DNA from: Thermogemmatispora sp042408965
Lineage (GTDB): Bacteria; Chloroflexota; Ktedonobacteria; Ktedonobacterales; Ktedonobacteraceae
Length of the DNA: 64,000 nt
Assembly (NCBI GenBank): GCA_042408965.1
Contig: JBHOQN010000125.1
Span: 62,001 to 126,000 of the forward strand
Direction: 5' to 3'
Shown one piece after another: positions 41,701-50,676 of the stretch. The notes below the pieces were generated by a model, which was not told the DNA's origin, did no database searches, and saw only the letters and a list, made by a program, of their open reading frames with translations. Within the stretch, counting starts at the first letter, position 1, and the number at the start of each line of letters is the position of its first letter. The position numbers and the translations under genes are program-made.

Positions 41701-43002
41701 GTGGTGAAGTCTATGTATGAGTTGCAACAGAGCCGCCAGCTAGCTAGCTGGCTGGAGAGAGGCCGCGCCTGGCTGGATGAGCTGCAGACGCCTGTGGGGC
41801 TGCGGGCCAGCAGTGCGGCGGGTCATTATCATGCCCTCTTCGGGCGTGACACGCTCTGGTCGCTCCTGCTGGTGCTGGAGGCGGCGCGGCTGCGGCCCGG
41901 CGATGCAGATCTGGCCGTCTGGGCCAGCGATTTCGCGGCGCGGGGCCTGCGGGCGCTCTCGGCAACACAGGGGACGGTCGAGCGCCCGGAGAACGAGGAG
42001 CAACCGGGGAGAATTGTACATGAGTACTGGTCGGAGCCGCGCGAATGGCCGGACGGGGTCTGGCCACTCTGGGAGGGTCGCTATTATGGCTCCGTGGATG
42101 CGACCTATCTCTACTTGATTGCGGCCGCCAGGGTCTGGCAACAGGTTGCAGGCGGCCAGGAGCTGATTGAGGCTCTCTGGCCGCACGTGCGGGCGGCGCT
42201 CGACTGGACGTTACAGTACGGCGACGTGGACGACGACGGGTTGGTCGAGGTGCTGCCGCGTCAGCCGCAAGGGCTGGGCCTGCGTAACCAGGTCTGGAAG
42301 GACAGCAATGATGCTCTCCTGTTGAAGAATGGTGCGCCGCCGGCGCCCCCAGTGGCCTGGGTCGAGCTACAGGGCTACGCGCTAGCGGCCTTCCGCGAGA
42401 TGATTCCGCTGCTGCGTTCCTCCGGGGCGGAGGCGGCTCTGATCGCTGAGCTAGAGAGGCGCATCGCGCGGCTACGCGAGGGTCTGGGGCGCTTCTGGCT
42501 GGCAGATGAACACTGTCCGGCGATGGCCCTCTCGCACGAGAAGGTGCCCATCCCGCTGGTCTCCTCGAACGTGGGTCATCTTCTCTGGTGTGAGGCGCTG
42601 GAGGGTTCTCAGGCGGACGAGGCGGCGAGCCGTCTGCTGCAGCCGGATCTGCTGACGGCCTGGGGTGTGCGTACGCTTTCGAGCCGCTCCTATGCCTTTG
42701 ATCCCTATACCTATCATCGCGGTACGGTCTGGCCGTTCGATAACGCCATCTTCGCGGCGGCGCTCTGGCGCATGGGGCGCTATGGGGATGCGCGCGTGGT
42801 GAGCGAGCGTCTGATCGCGGCGATCGAACGCTTCGGAGTGCCGGTGGAGTTGTACTGTGTGCTGCCGCCGGAGTGGGTGCTGGCGCCGCAGATGGAGGGG
42901 GCCGAGGTGCTGGCAGTCTATACCAATGCCTGTAAGGTGCAGGCCTGGACGGCGGCAGCGCTGATGCTGGCGGCGGCGCAATTGCTGGCCCCGCCGCAGT
43001 GA
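41701..43002 (+). CDS. Amylo-alpha-1,6-glucosidase-like glycoside hydrolase
   Basis: This 433-residue (alpha/alpha)6-barrel glycosidase resembles the C-terminal catalytic part of bacterial glycogen-debranching enzymes. Its motifs are GHYHALFGRDTLWSLLLVLEAARL, YGSVDATYLYLIAAARVW, DVDDDGLVEV, RNQVWKDSNDALL and YTYHRGTVWPFDNAIFAAAL. No signal peptide is present. It closes the LacI operon and probably degrades the imported oligosaccharide together with the enzyme at 35505. The start is uncertain: GTG at 41701 (AGGAAGAG 13 bases upstream) or ATG at 41713. Confidence 0.85.
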   Translation: MVKSMYELQQSRQLASWLERGRAWLDELQTPVGLRASSAAGHYHALFGRDTLWSLLLVLEAARLRPGDADLAVWASDFAARGLRALSATQGTVERPENEEQPGRIVHEYWSEPREWPDGVWPLWEGRYYGSVDATYLYLIAAARVWQQVAGGQELIEALWPHVRAALDWTLQYGDVDDDGLVEVLPRQPQGLGLRNQVWKDSNDALLLKNGAPPAPPVAWVELQGYALAAFREMIPLLRSSGAEAALIAELERRIARLREGLGRFWLADEHCPAMALSHEKVPIPLVSSNVGHLLWCEALEGSQADEAASRLLQPDLLTAWGVRTLSSRSYAFDPYTYHRGTVWPFDNAIFAAALWRMGRYGDARVVSERLIAAIERFGVPVELYCVLPPEWVLAPQMEGAEVLAVYTNACKVQAWTAAALMLAAAQLLAPPQ

Positions 43003-43178
43003 GTGGCGGTCTCCTCCCGCGGTCAGGCACAGGCACGGCCGGCGCGCGTTGCGGCGGGTGGATCAGCGAGCGGACGCTCTGAAGGATGGATTCCTCCTGC
43101 CGCTCGCCGCTGGCCGCTGAGCGAGTGGCCAGCGCGGCGCCCGCGTCTGCCTGCCATGATCTCTATGGTCTGGTGAGT

Positions 43179-44798
43179 TCAGGGGACAAAGCCGCCGCGC
43201 TCCAGCACATGCAGGACGAAGCGCGAGGCGTTGCGGGCGGCCTTCGCCTGGCGATGTTGCTTGTTCACCTGCTTGTGGCCATCGGCCCAGTCGGCGATGG
43301 CTTTCACGAGGATCCAGTCGACTTTATGGTGCAGGGCGGCGGCACAGAGGCCGGCTCCCTCCATCTCGCCTCCGATGGCCTCTGGCTCCAGCTCCAGGAG
43401 CTGGTTGCGAAACTCGAGATCGTTGATCAATTTCTCGCCCGAGAGCAGCAGGCCGAACTCGACCGGCTGGCCGGGCCAGTCCTTGAAGCCGCTCTTGAAG
43501 CGGTCGAGCAGCCGCGGCGAGGCGGTCACGCGGTCGCCGCGCAGGCGCACGCGGCGTGTTCCCTGCCCATCGGCGACGACCGCCTGCAGCTCATAGGCCA
43601 GAATCTGGCGCGCAACCAGGATATCGCCGATCTGCTGCTCCTGGGGCTTCAGGCCGAAGGCGATACCGACCATCACGACGGCTGAGGGATGCAGGGCTTG
43701 AATGCCCTCGCTGACAGTCAGCAGCGAGCCGCCCGTGCCTCCCTGCCCCATTTCGGACTGGATCATGGCGATGCGGGCGCCCTGGATGTTACCGAGCAGG
43801 TAGCAGGTTTTCGACTGCAGATGGTGGCGCTCGAAGGAGGGGAACAGCTCCAGCACAGCTCGTGCTTCGACCTCGGTGACCGTGACGAGCAGGACGTCAG
43901 CCGTGGGCAGGTCGGCTTCGCGGTGAGGACCCGTGCGGGATTGCGTGCCGCTCTGGGGAAGCTGCAGTGCTCTCTGCGTCCCGGTGGTGGAGGTGACCTC
44001 TGGCGGCGGGGTGGGCGCCGGTGTCTGTTCTGTGATGAGGAGGGACTCCAGGGTCGGGAAGAAGCTGTCGATGCTGCCATAGGGACCGTTGATGAGAAAG
44101 GGAGACAGATCGTGCATGCGCGCCTCAATGATTCGGAGTAAGCTGTCGTCCTCGGCCGGCTCCTGGGGAGTGATGTAGTAGAGGCTGCTGTGATGATCGC
44201 TGCTCAGCAGGCGCAGAATGGCCTCCTCATGCTCGACCGCTCCCACAACGATCAAGTCCTGATTGAGTTCGCTGCGCAAGCTCTCGCGCAGCGTCGGACG
44301 GAACTCCAGCAGATCGGGAAAGCTGGGGAGGAGCGTGCTATCCTGGAGGCTGCCGCGCAGTTTGAGCAGCAGGAGACTATGTCTGCGGGCGGCCAGTTCT
44401 TCGCGGATGTAGCTGTCCTGCTCGCGATCGATTACCAGGCGACGGGCGCTGCCCGGAAGGCCTTCGTGCGCCAGGGCGCGCTCCAGCCGTGAGTCGACGC
44501 CACCCGTCAGGACGATGGAGAAGTAGCCCTCCTTGATCAGACGCGCCAGCGCGCGGTAGCCGCTGCTCTCCTCGTCGCTCTCGAGATGGGCCGTCAACAG
44601 GCTCAGGCGATCGCGCGGCCCAAGCTGGCGCAGGTAGGTGCGAAACGTGCTCCAGCGCTCATCCTGGCAGATGCGTTGGCGCACCTCCGCTGTCAGCGAG
44701 AGGTTGATAGTCAGCAGAAGCCGGTAGGGTTCGAGCTTCTGACTCTTACGCAGCATGAGAAGCTGCGCCAGGCGTGTGAGGGCACTGGGAATAGCCAT
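43179..44798 (-). CDS. SIR2-like domain fused to a nucleoside phosphorylase/nucleosidase domain
   Basis: This 539-residue fusion has an N-terminal part (about 20-240) that follows the SIR2-like (SIR2_2) pattern of the protein at 50677. However, the catalytic-loop TTNxD is TGGVD (Gly100 for Asn) and KxHGD is KLRGS (Arg148 for His), so NAD hydrolysis is unlikely. A Pro/Thr-rich linker (255-295) leads to a PNP_UDP_1/MTAN-like domain (300-535). This carries VVMVGIAFG, the nucleoside-site GGEMEGAG (Glu480) and KAIADWAD (Asp503), all apparently intact. In immune systems such as Detocs and some CBASS types, PNP domains act as nucleotide-depleting effectors. It is the last gene of the five-gene block and is preceded by a 43-nt homopurine tract. 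Confidence 0.85.
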   Translation of the reverse strand: MAIPSALTRLAQLLMLRKSQKLEPYRLLLTINLSLTAEVRQRICQDERWSTFRTYLRQLGPRDRLSLLTAHLESDEESSGYRALARLIKEGYFSIVLTGGVDSRLERALAHEGLPGSARRLVIDREQDSYIREELAARRHSLLLLKLRGSLQDSTLLPSFPDLLEFRPTLRESLRSELNQDLIVVGAVEHEEAILRLLSSDHHSSLYYITPQEPAEDDSLLRIIEARMHDLSPFLINGPYGSIDSFFPTLESLLITEQTPAPTPPPEVTSTTGTQRALQLPQSGTQSRTGPHREADLPTADVLLVTVTEVEARAVLELFPSFERHHLQSKTCYLLGNIQGARIAMIQSEMGQGGTGGSLLTVSEGIQALHPSAVVMVGIAFGLKPQEQQIGDILVARQILAYELQAVVADGQGTRRVRLRGDRVTASPRLLDRFKSGFKDWPGQPVEFGLLLSGEKLINDLEFRNQLLELEPEAIGGEMEGAGLCAAALHHKVDWILVKAIADWADGHKQVNKQHRQAKAARNASRFVLHVLERGGFVP

Positions 44799-44799
44799 A

Positions 44800-44842
44800 T
44801 TCTCCTCTCCTCTCTTCTCTTCTCTTCTCCTCTCTTCCTCCT
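44800..44842 (-). repeat. 43-nt homopurine tract before the SIR2-PNP start
   Basis: On the minus strand the 43 bases immediately upstream of the ATG (44798) are all A or G, made of repeated GGAGA/GAAGA units. It offers several overlapping Shine-Dalgarno sites. A pure purine run of this length is unusual in the window. Confidence 0.7.
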
Positions 44843-44903
44843 CTGGGTCCCTGGTTGAGAGCAGGATCGGCCTCTCCTGAAGAGGAAGGATGCTGGCGTC
44901 GCT

Positions 44904-46478
44904 TTAGACTGCAAGAGGTGTCACGTATTTCAGCAGGCGCAGGGCTTCGAGGCGGAGCACTTCTGGAAAGAGCGCTTGATAGATAGCACAGTTTGGCGAT
45001 TGGACATCCAGTCTGCCGGTGAGGCGATAGGTCAGCGCCGGGCAGCCGCCGCTGCACCAGTAGCGCCAGAGGCAGCTCCGACAGCCTGACTTCTCCTCAA
45101 CCGGCACGGCGTGGAGCCCCTGGCCCCTGCGCCTGATAGCCGCCAGAGGATCGAGGCTCTCGATAGTGGCGACGGGCGCCTCGTTGGCGGCGTGGCAGCG
45201 AGAGATGCCGCCATGCTGATCGATGACCAGGTAGTGGCGCCCCATGCCACAGGTGTGGCTCTGAGGTCGGGTGGGATGTGCGCGGTCGATGAGCGAGCCG
45301 AGCAGACGGCGCTTTGGCAGGCGTTGCTCGATGACTGCGAAGGCCGCGCGCATGGCGCGGATCATCTCGCCCGTGCCGAACTGGAGATCGGTCAGGGAGG
45401 CAGAGCACTCGTTCTCGCGGTAGTAGCTCAGTGAGAAGGGCAGGTCGCGCTCCAGCAGGTACTCCATCAGGGCTGGCAGGCCAGCCAGATTGCGTCGAGA
45501 GACCGTGACGTTGATGTGAGGCACCAGGCCGGCTGCCAGCAGGCGCGAGATACTGCGGTCGACCCAGGCGAACGATCCCGGGCCGTGCCGGAAGGGACGC
45601 TGCCGGTCGTGGTGCTGACCCACGCCGTCGAGCGAGATCATGATGCCGATCTGGCGCTGTTGGAGTCCTTCGATGAAGCGCTGGCTGAGGACGACGCCGT
45701 TGCTCATCACATATGCGGACAGCCTGATGTGCTGCTCACTTGCCAGTTGGGTGGCGTAGTCATGCAGAGCAAAGACCTGCTGTGGACGCAGACTGGCCTC
45801 GCCGCCGGCGTACTTCAGATGCACGCCGCGATAGCCATAGCGCGCGGCGCTGCGGAAGACGGTCTCCACGGCGCCGCGGCCCGTCTCGCTGCTCATGTGC
45901 TCGGCGCTCTTCTGCAGGTAGCAGTACGAGCACGCCAGATTGCAGGCGTTCGTCACGTGCAGCCAGGCCGAGAGCGTCTGGCTCTCGCGGGAGGGTGGCC
46001 GAGGAAGCGGCTGGTGACCCGAGCCGACTGGGAGCAGGAGGTCAGCCCTGGCCAGCAGACGAACGCCGTGCTCGATGGAGGCCAGCGAGCGTTGTGGTAG
46101 CGCCAGGCTGGCCTCCGCGAGCGTGGTCGGTTGTCGGAAGCCTTCCAGGAGGGTCAGGGCCTCGGCGTCGAGTACGGCCACCAGTCCGGGTCCCGCTGGA
46201 TTGCAGGCCAGCCAGTGTTCAGGACTGCAGGCCTGGACATAAAGTGAGGTGGCCTGTTGCAGCGGGCCTTCAGGCAGGCACTCCAGTGGAGCCGGCCCTG
46301 CCATATCCTCCTCAAAAAGCTGGTCCCTGGTCGTCAGAGAGCATTCGGCTTGCTCGTCGCCGCACTCATTCGGGTCGTCGGGTCCAGCGGACCGGCGCAA
46401 TATTGTGTCGAAATCAGCCCAGACTTTCATCGGTGTCATCCCGTAGAAAGACATGACGGTGGCGAGAGATCCTGCCAC
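44904..46478 (-). CDS. SPASM-domain radical SAM enzyme with RRE-like N-terminus
   Basis: This 524-residue protein (from 46478) has the radical SAM motif CNLACSYCYLQ (Cys179, Cys183, Cys186), the SAM-binding YAGGEASLRP and a C-terminal SPASM domain (CGMGRHY...RCHAA...CRSCLWRYWCSGGCP) for extra iron-sulfur clusters. Such enzymes modify ribosomal peptides or protein side chains. Residues 95-150 (LVAVLDAEALTLLEGFRQPT...LLARADLLL) resemble a PqqD/RRE-type peptide-recognition winged helix. No precursor peptide is obvious nearby. The start is unclear: GTG 46478, ATG 46454 or ATG 46430 (GGG nine bases upstream). It lies between a STAND ATPase and the SIR2-PNP fusion on the same strand. Confidence 0.88.
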   Translation of the reverse strand: MAGSLATVMSFYGMTPMKVWADFDTILRRSAGPDDPNECGDEQAECSLTTRDQLFEEDMAGPAPLECLPEGPLQQATSLYVQACSPEHWLACNPAGPGLVAVLDAEALTLLEGFRQPTTLAEASLALPQRSLASIEHGVRLLARADLLLPVGSGHQPLPRPPSRESQTLSAWLHVTNACNLACSYCYLQKSAEHMSSETGRGAVETVFRSAARYGYRGVHLKYAGGEASLRPQQVFALHDYATQLASEQHIRLSAYVMSNGVVLSQRFIEGLQQRQIGIMISLDGVGQHHDRQRPFRHGPGSFAWVDRSISRLLAAGLVPHINVTVSRRNLAGLPALMEYLLERDLPFSLSYYRENECSASLTDLQFGTGEMIRAMRAAFAVIEQRLPKRRLLGSLIDRAHPTRPQSHTCGMGRHYLVIDQHGGISRCHAANEAPVATIESLDPLAAIRRRGQGLHAVPVEEKSGCRSCLWRYWCSGGCPALTYRLTGRLDVQSPNCAIYQALFPEVLRLEALRLLKYVTPLAV

Positions 46479-46544
46479 CAGATGAAGCGCTACGACACGT
46501 TAATCCAGAGCAGAGTAGATCCGGCCCGCCAGCCAGCGGCCTGG

Positions 46545-49301
46545 CTAGAGGATACGCAGGGTGCGGACCTGCTCACAGGCCTCGATGAAGGAGGGATGGG
46601 GCTCCTCCAGGCCTGCAGCCCGCCAGGCCTCGATCAGCCTGTCAATGAGCTGACGCATCTCCTCCAGGGGGAGACGCAGCAGCACATCCACGAGCTGCTG
46701 CTGGGCCTTGCGGTATTCCAGGGCATTGAAATCGGCCAGGTAGCGGCAGCGCTCGCGATAGTGCTCGCAGGCCTCCTGCCAGCGGCCCGCCTCCTGGGCC
46801 AGCTCGCCGGCCACCTCCTCGCTGTAACCCAGCAGCAGCAGATACGGCTCGTGTTCGGCGATGGGGCGGGCCTCCTGCCAGGCGGCATCGGCCTCTTGCT
46901 GGCGGCCCAGGCGCGCCAGAGCGGCGCTCAGATCGATGAGGCACTCGGCCAGATGATAGCGATCCTGGAGCCGGCGGGCGTGGTCGCTGGCGCGCTGCAG
47001 GAAGGTGGCGGCCTCCTGCCAGCGGAGCTGCCGCAGGCAGAGGCGTCCCTGCTGGTGCTGACTGTTGATGTACGCCTCCTCATCCAGGCCGAAGGAGGCC
47101 GCTTCGCCGCGCACGAAATAGGTCTGCGCCTCCTGGAGCTGGCCCTGAAGGAGGGCCACCTGGCCCAGGCGGGTGTAGGTGGCAGCGATGCCCGTCTTGT
47201 AGCCGGAGCGCACGTAGGCCTCGAAGGCGCGGTGGAAATGCTGCTCCGCCTCGGTGGCCGCATCGATATCGAGATAGATCATCCCCAGGGTACTGTGGGA
47301 GAGACCCACCGAGCGCTCGCCGATGACGCCCGCCTGCCAGAGGCCCTCGCGGATGCGCAGGCCGATCTTACAGTGGCGCAGAGCCTCATCGATGCGGCCC
47401 TGCAGGCGGTAGACCATGCCGATGCTGTTGAGCATATTGGCATAGACGGCGCGATCACCGCTGCGTTCGTAGTAGCCCAGGCTCTCGCGATAGGACTGCA
47501 GGGCCACCTCCAGGTGCCCGCGGCGGCGGTGGATGTAGCCGAGCTGGCCCAGGAGGCTGCCGATCTGCCCCGCCTCGCCGCGGGCGCGCGCCAGTGCGAG
47601 CTGCTCCTCGAAGGCGCGAATGGCCTCCTCGAACTGGCAGGCCTGCAGGCAGCAGCGAGCCGTCTCCTTGAGGACCTCCAGGTGCTGCGCCTCCAGCCAG
47701 GCGGGGTCGGCCGTCTGCTTGAGGCGCTCCAGGGCCTGGAGGGCCAGCAGCGGCTGCTCCTCGATGCGCAGCAGTGCCACCTCGCAGAGCTGCAGGTCGG
47801 TGCGCTGGGCGGGTGAGCAGGCGTGCGCAAAGGCCTGCACGGTCGAGAGGAGCGTGCGGGCGAAGGCGCCGCGCCAGCGCTGTACCGCGTGGCGGAACAG
47901 CTCGTGGAAGGTGGCCAGGCCGGCCTCCAGGTCGAGGAAGAGCTGGTGATGGAGCGACTCGACCTGGCAGCGCTGGCGCTCGGGCTCGCTCAGGTCGCCG
48001 GCGAGGCGGGCCGCGTCGTAGCGCAGGATCGCCAGACTGATCTCGCGGCGGAAGCGGCCATCGGGGTCCTGGCGCTCCCAGCAGTACTGCGTGACCAGAC
48101 GGCGCATCTCGTCGTGCAGGGCGATCTCCTGGCCCTCGTTGGCGCGGCGGATGAATGAGAGTGGGAGCAGGGTCTCCAGCAGTGGGCCGGACTGGATGGT
48201 CCCGACCGCCTCACGCAGCGCCGTCTGCTGGAGAATCCAGTCGAGGAGATCAAGGGTGAAGCGGTGGAAGGCGTGGGCCATGAAGAGGATGACCCAGTGG
48301 AGAGGATGTTCCAGGCGGTTGATCTGGGCCACCAGGTACTCCTCGAAGGTGCGCTGGGGCGTGGCGACCAGCTCCGCCGGGGTGGTCAGGCCCTGGTTGA
48401 GCACATCGATCGCCAGGCCGATCAGGATGGGGCGGCCCTCCGTCAGGCGATGGAGCTGGACGAGCTGGGCCTCAGTGAGGGTCTGGTGGCCGGGGGCGTG
48501 GGTGCGCCGTGGAGCGAGCGGCACGCTGGCGACGTCCTCTCCCCCTGGCTGCTCAGCGGCAGGGCTGCTCAGCGGGAAGAGAGCCTCACTGGCGACGTAG
48601 CGGCGCAGCTCCTGCTCGCTGAAGGGAGCGAGCGGCAGGTCGAGGACCTCCTGGGAGCGGCCCTGCCAGGTGGGATGCTGCCAGTCCAGCTCGTGGCGGC
48701 CGGCCAGCACCACCTTGAGGCGCTGCAGGCCGTAGGTGTCAGGGAAGGGACGGCCCAGGCCCAGTACGGCGGTCTGCGGCTGGTGCTCGATCAGTTCGTA
48801 GGTGTCGAAGAGCAGCAGCAGGGTTGGCTGCGTGGGAGGGCGGCGGCGCTCCAGCTCGGCCAGGTCCTCCTGCAGGGCGTCGGAGAGGTGGTCGCGGATG
48901 CGGATGTCGGCGACGTCCTTCTCCGGGGAGAGGGAGCTCAGATAGCCCTGGGTGCGATAGGTGTCCAGGGCCTGGGTGAAGGCGCGCGGCTCCCAGTCCG
49001 GGGAGACCCGGCGCAGGGCGTCGACGATGCGCTCAGCGATCAGCAGCCGGTCGCGCTCGGCGACATTGAAGAAGTCGATGGGGACGATCGCCAGCTCCGG
49101 AAGGAGGGTGCGGGCCAGATCGGCGTAGGCGCGCAGGAGCCAGGTCTTACCCAGGCCGCCGCGGCGCTGTCGATCGGGCACGGCGTCGTGCACATAGCAG
49201 ATCCAGGGGGTGTCCAGGTCGACGTCGCAGAGCCAGGTGTTGAAGCGAAGCAGCTCGCGATCTCGTCCGATAAAATGGCCAGGTCGTAGGCTCGGTTCCA
49301 T
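46545..49301 (-). CDS. STAND-type ATPase with C-terminal TPR repeats
   Basis: This 918-residue NLR-like protein has an NTPase domain (about 10-350) with an unusual Walker A, RRGGLGKTWLL (Gly48-Lys52), after an inserted loop. Walker B is LLLLFDTYE (Asp166), with AGRHELDW and a GRPILIGLAIDV segment in place of the GLPLA motif of NB-ARC proteins. A helical middle part is followed by TPR repeats (about 540-850; for example MLNSIGMVYRLQGRIDEALRHCKIGL). It probably acts as a sensor that oligomerises on ligand binding. There is no fused effector; candidate effectors are encoded in the same block. It starts 11 bp after the stop of the smaller ATPase. Confidence 0.85.
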   Translation of the reverse strand: MEPSLRPGHFIGRDRELLRFNTWLCDVDLDTPWICYVHDAVPDRQRRGGLGKTWLLRAYADLARTLLPELAIVPIDFFNVAERDRLLIAERIVDALRRVSPDWEPRAFTQALDTYRTQGYLSSLSPEKDVADIRIRDHLSDALQEDLAELERRRPPTQPTLLLLFDTYELIEHQPQTAVLGLGRPFPDTYGLQRLKVVLAGRHELDWQHPTWQGRSQEVLDLPLAPFSEQELRRYVASEALFPLSSPAAEQPGGEDVASVPLAPRRTHAPGHQTLTEAQLVQLHRLTEGRPILIGLAIDVLNQGLTTPAELVATPQRTFEEYLVAQINRLEHPLHWVILFMAHAFHRFTLDLLDWILQQTALREAVGTIQSGPLLETLLPLSFIRRANEGQEIALHDEMRRLVTQYCWERQDPDGRFRREISLAILRYDAARLAGDLSEPERQRCQVESLHHQLFLDLEAGLATFHELFRHAVQRWRGAFARTLLSTVQAFAHACSPAQRTDLQLCEVALLRIEEQPLLALQALERLKQTADPAWLEAQHLEVLKETARCCLQACQFEEAIRAFEEQLALARARGEAGQIGSLLGQLGYIHRRRGHLEVALQSYRESLGYYERSGDRAVYANMLNSIGMVYRLQGRIDEALRHCKIGLRIREGLWQAGVIGERSVGLSHSTLGMIYLDIDAATEAEQHFHRAFEAYVRSGYKTGIAATYTRLGQVALLQGQLQEAQTYFVRGEAASFGLDEEAYINSQHQQGRLCLRQLRWQEAATFLQRASDHARRLQDRYHLAECLIDLSAALARLGRQQEADAAWQEARPIAEHEPYLLLLGYSEEVAGELAQEAGRWQEACEHYRERCRYLADFNALEYRKAQQQLVDVLLRLPLEEMRQLIDRLIEAWRAAGLEEPHPSFIEACEQVRTLRIL

Positions 49302-49312
49302 AGGGTCAGCCT

Positions 49313-50647
49313 CTATTCTTCAGCGTGATGGACAGGAGGAAGATGCGATGCCAGGAGCGCGCGCTGGGGTCCCAGCACCTCCTGCAGTTCTCGATCGAGA
49401 GAGAACTCTTCGGCGAACTGCAGGTGCGACTCAGCCGGCTCGTGGCGGATCTCCTCCAGGAGCTGGTAGCAGATCTCCTGGAGGGTGGCAGCATCGACGG
49501 CGAACGCGCTATGATAGAGATACTCGCGCAGGTAGCGCATGCGGTCTGAGCCACTGACGCGCCTGGAGAGGGCACGGTTGGTATCCGCCAGGAACTGGTG
49601 GAGGGCCACAAAGGTCTGGAGATCTTCCAGGCGCAGCTTGAGTAGGAAGAGGTGGCGGACCGGGGTTTCCACGGCATAGCCGGCGCGTGAGAGCTGCCAG
49701 GTGAGTACCTGGGTAGCTGTACGGATTTCCCCCGGGAGAGAGAAATAAGCCAGGCTGCTCTCGCGCCTGAGCTGAGGTGCGAAACGCTCGATCAGGTCCT
49801 GGAGCATAAGGAGGTTAAAGCGTCGTGGGACCGAGAGCAGGCGCAGGGCAGACTCATAGTACGGCTGGCGTGCAGGTTCAACGTTGCGCAGGACGCCGCC
49901 ACTGATAACGCGCTCGGTGAGCACCTTGAGAATAGCCTGTTGTCCGGCGGGCGTGCGCGGGTCCAGGCCGCTCTGGACGGCCTCGGTCATGACCTCCATC
50001 GCCAGAGGGTAGCCGCGTGTCCACTCGAAGATGAGGTTGTGCACCTCTGCTTCCGCAGTGAGGCCAGTGCTGTTGAGGTAGTCTTCACAGCTTCTGCGGT
50101 CCAGCGGTTCCAGCTCGATGCTGATCAGCTTACGAGCCACGGCGCGCTCTTGCTCGAAGGCGAGGGCGCTCTGGCTGGCCAGGACCACGAAGAGCGTCTC
50201 GCGCTCGATCAGCTCGCGCAGCAGATGTTCCAGCCAGCGAACCAGAGCCTTGTCGCTGGCGTCGACTGCGTCGAGCAGCATCACAGCAGCGCCGCGTCGG
50301 TCGAGCAGCCGGCGGGTCGCCTCGACGGGGTGGACCAGACTATCTTCTTCCAGGAAGTCGTTCTGGGGGGGAACGACCGGCCCAGGGAGATACTGCTGAA
50401 CCTGCTCCATCAACTGCTGTGAGACCCCCGAAAGATTGCGACTGACCTCGGCCCAGATGAAGGGAAGGTTGCTGTCGACGCAGCGTTGCCTGATCTCCCT
50501 CAGGATGGCCGTTTTGCCGATTCCCCGCACACCGTAGAAGTCGATGATGGGCGTGCGTAAGAGCCGCTTTCTGTCGAGCAAAGCTTCGAGGGCTTCCTCG
50601 ACCATGCGCAGCTCTTCTTCGCGGTTGACAAAGAGCTTCATAGCCAT
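49313..50647 (-). CDS. Small STAND/AAA-type ATPase
   Basis: This 444-residue ATPase has Walker A YGVRGIGKTAIL (about 38-49), Walker B-like AAVMLLDAVDAS, sensor-like FVVLASQS and a GYPLAMEVM motif that corresponds to the GLPLA box of STAND proteins. A helical region follows, without recognisable TPR or other repeats. It lacks an effector domain too, which suggests it works as part of a complex with the neighbouring proteins. GGAG precedes the ATG by 7 bases. It lies 29 bp after the SIR2-like gene and 11 bp before the TPR ATPase. Confidence 0.85.
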   Translation of the reverse strand: MAMKLFVNREEELRMVEEALEALLDRKRLLRTPIIDFYGVRGIGKTAILREIRQRCVDSNLPFIWAEVSRNLSGVSQQLMEQVQQYLPGPVVPPQNDFLEEDSLVHPVEATRRLLDRRGAAVMLLDAVDASDKALVRWLEHLLRELIERETLFVVLASQSALAFEQERAVARKLISIELEPLDRRSCEDYLNSTGLTAEAEVHNLIFEWTRGYPLAMEVMTEAVQSGLDPRTPAGQQAILKVLTERVISGGVLRNVEPARQPYYESALRLLSVPRRFNLLMLQDLIERFAPQLRRESSLAYFSLPGEIRTATQVLTWQLSRAGYAVETPVRHLFLLKLRLEDLQTFVALHQFLADTNRALSRRVSGSDRMRYLREYLYHSAFAVDAATLQEICYQLLEEIRHEPAESHLQFAEEFSLDRELQEVLGPQRALLASHLPPVHHAEE

Positions 50648-50676
50648 AATGACACTCCACGTATGTTCGTGAGAAG

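Noticed and set aside
44711..44914. A 67-codon frame with several cysteines as a RiPP precursor for the radical SAM enzyme
   Set aside because: It overlaps the conserved start of the SIR2-PNP gene in another frame, arises from the purine tract, and has no ribosome-binding site.
46257..49289. Long plus-strand frames (519 and 341 codons) opposite the STAND-TPR ATPase
   Set aside because: They mirror the codon structure of the real gene, are rich in Leu/Ala/Gln/Glu, and have no ribosome-binding sites or family motifs.
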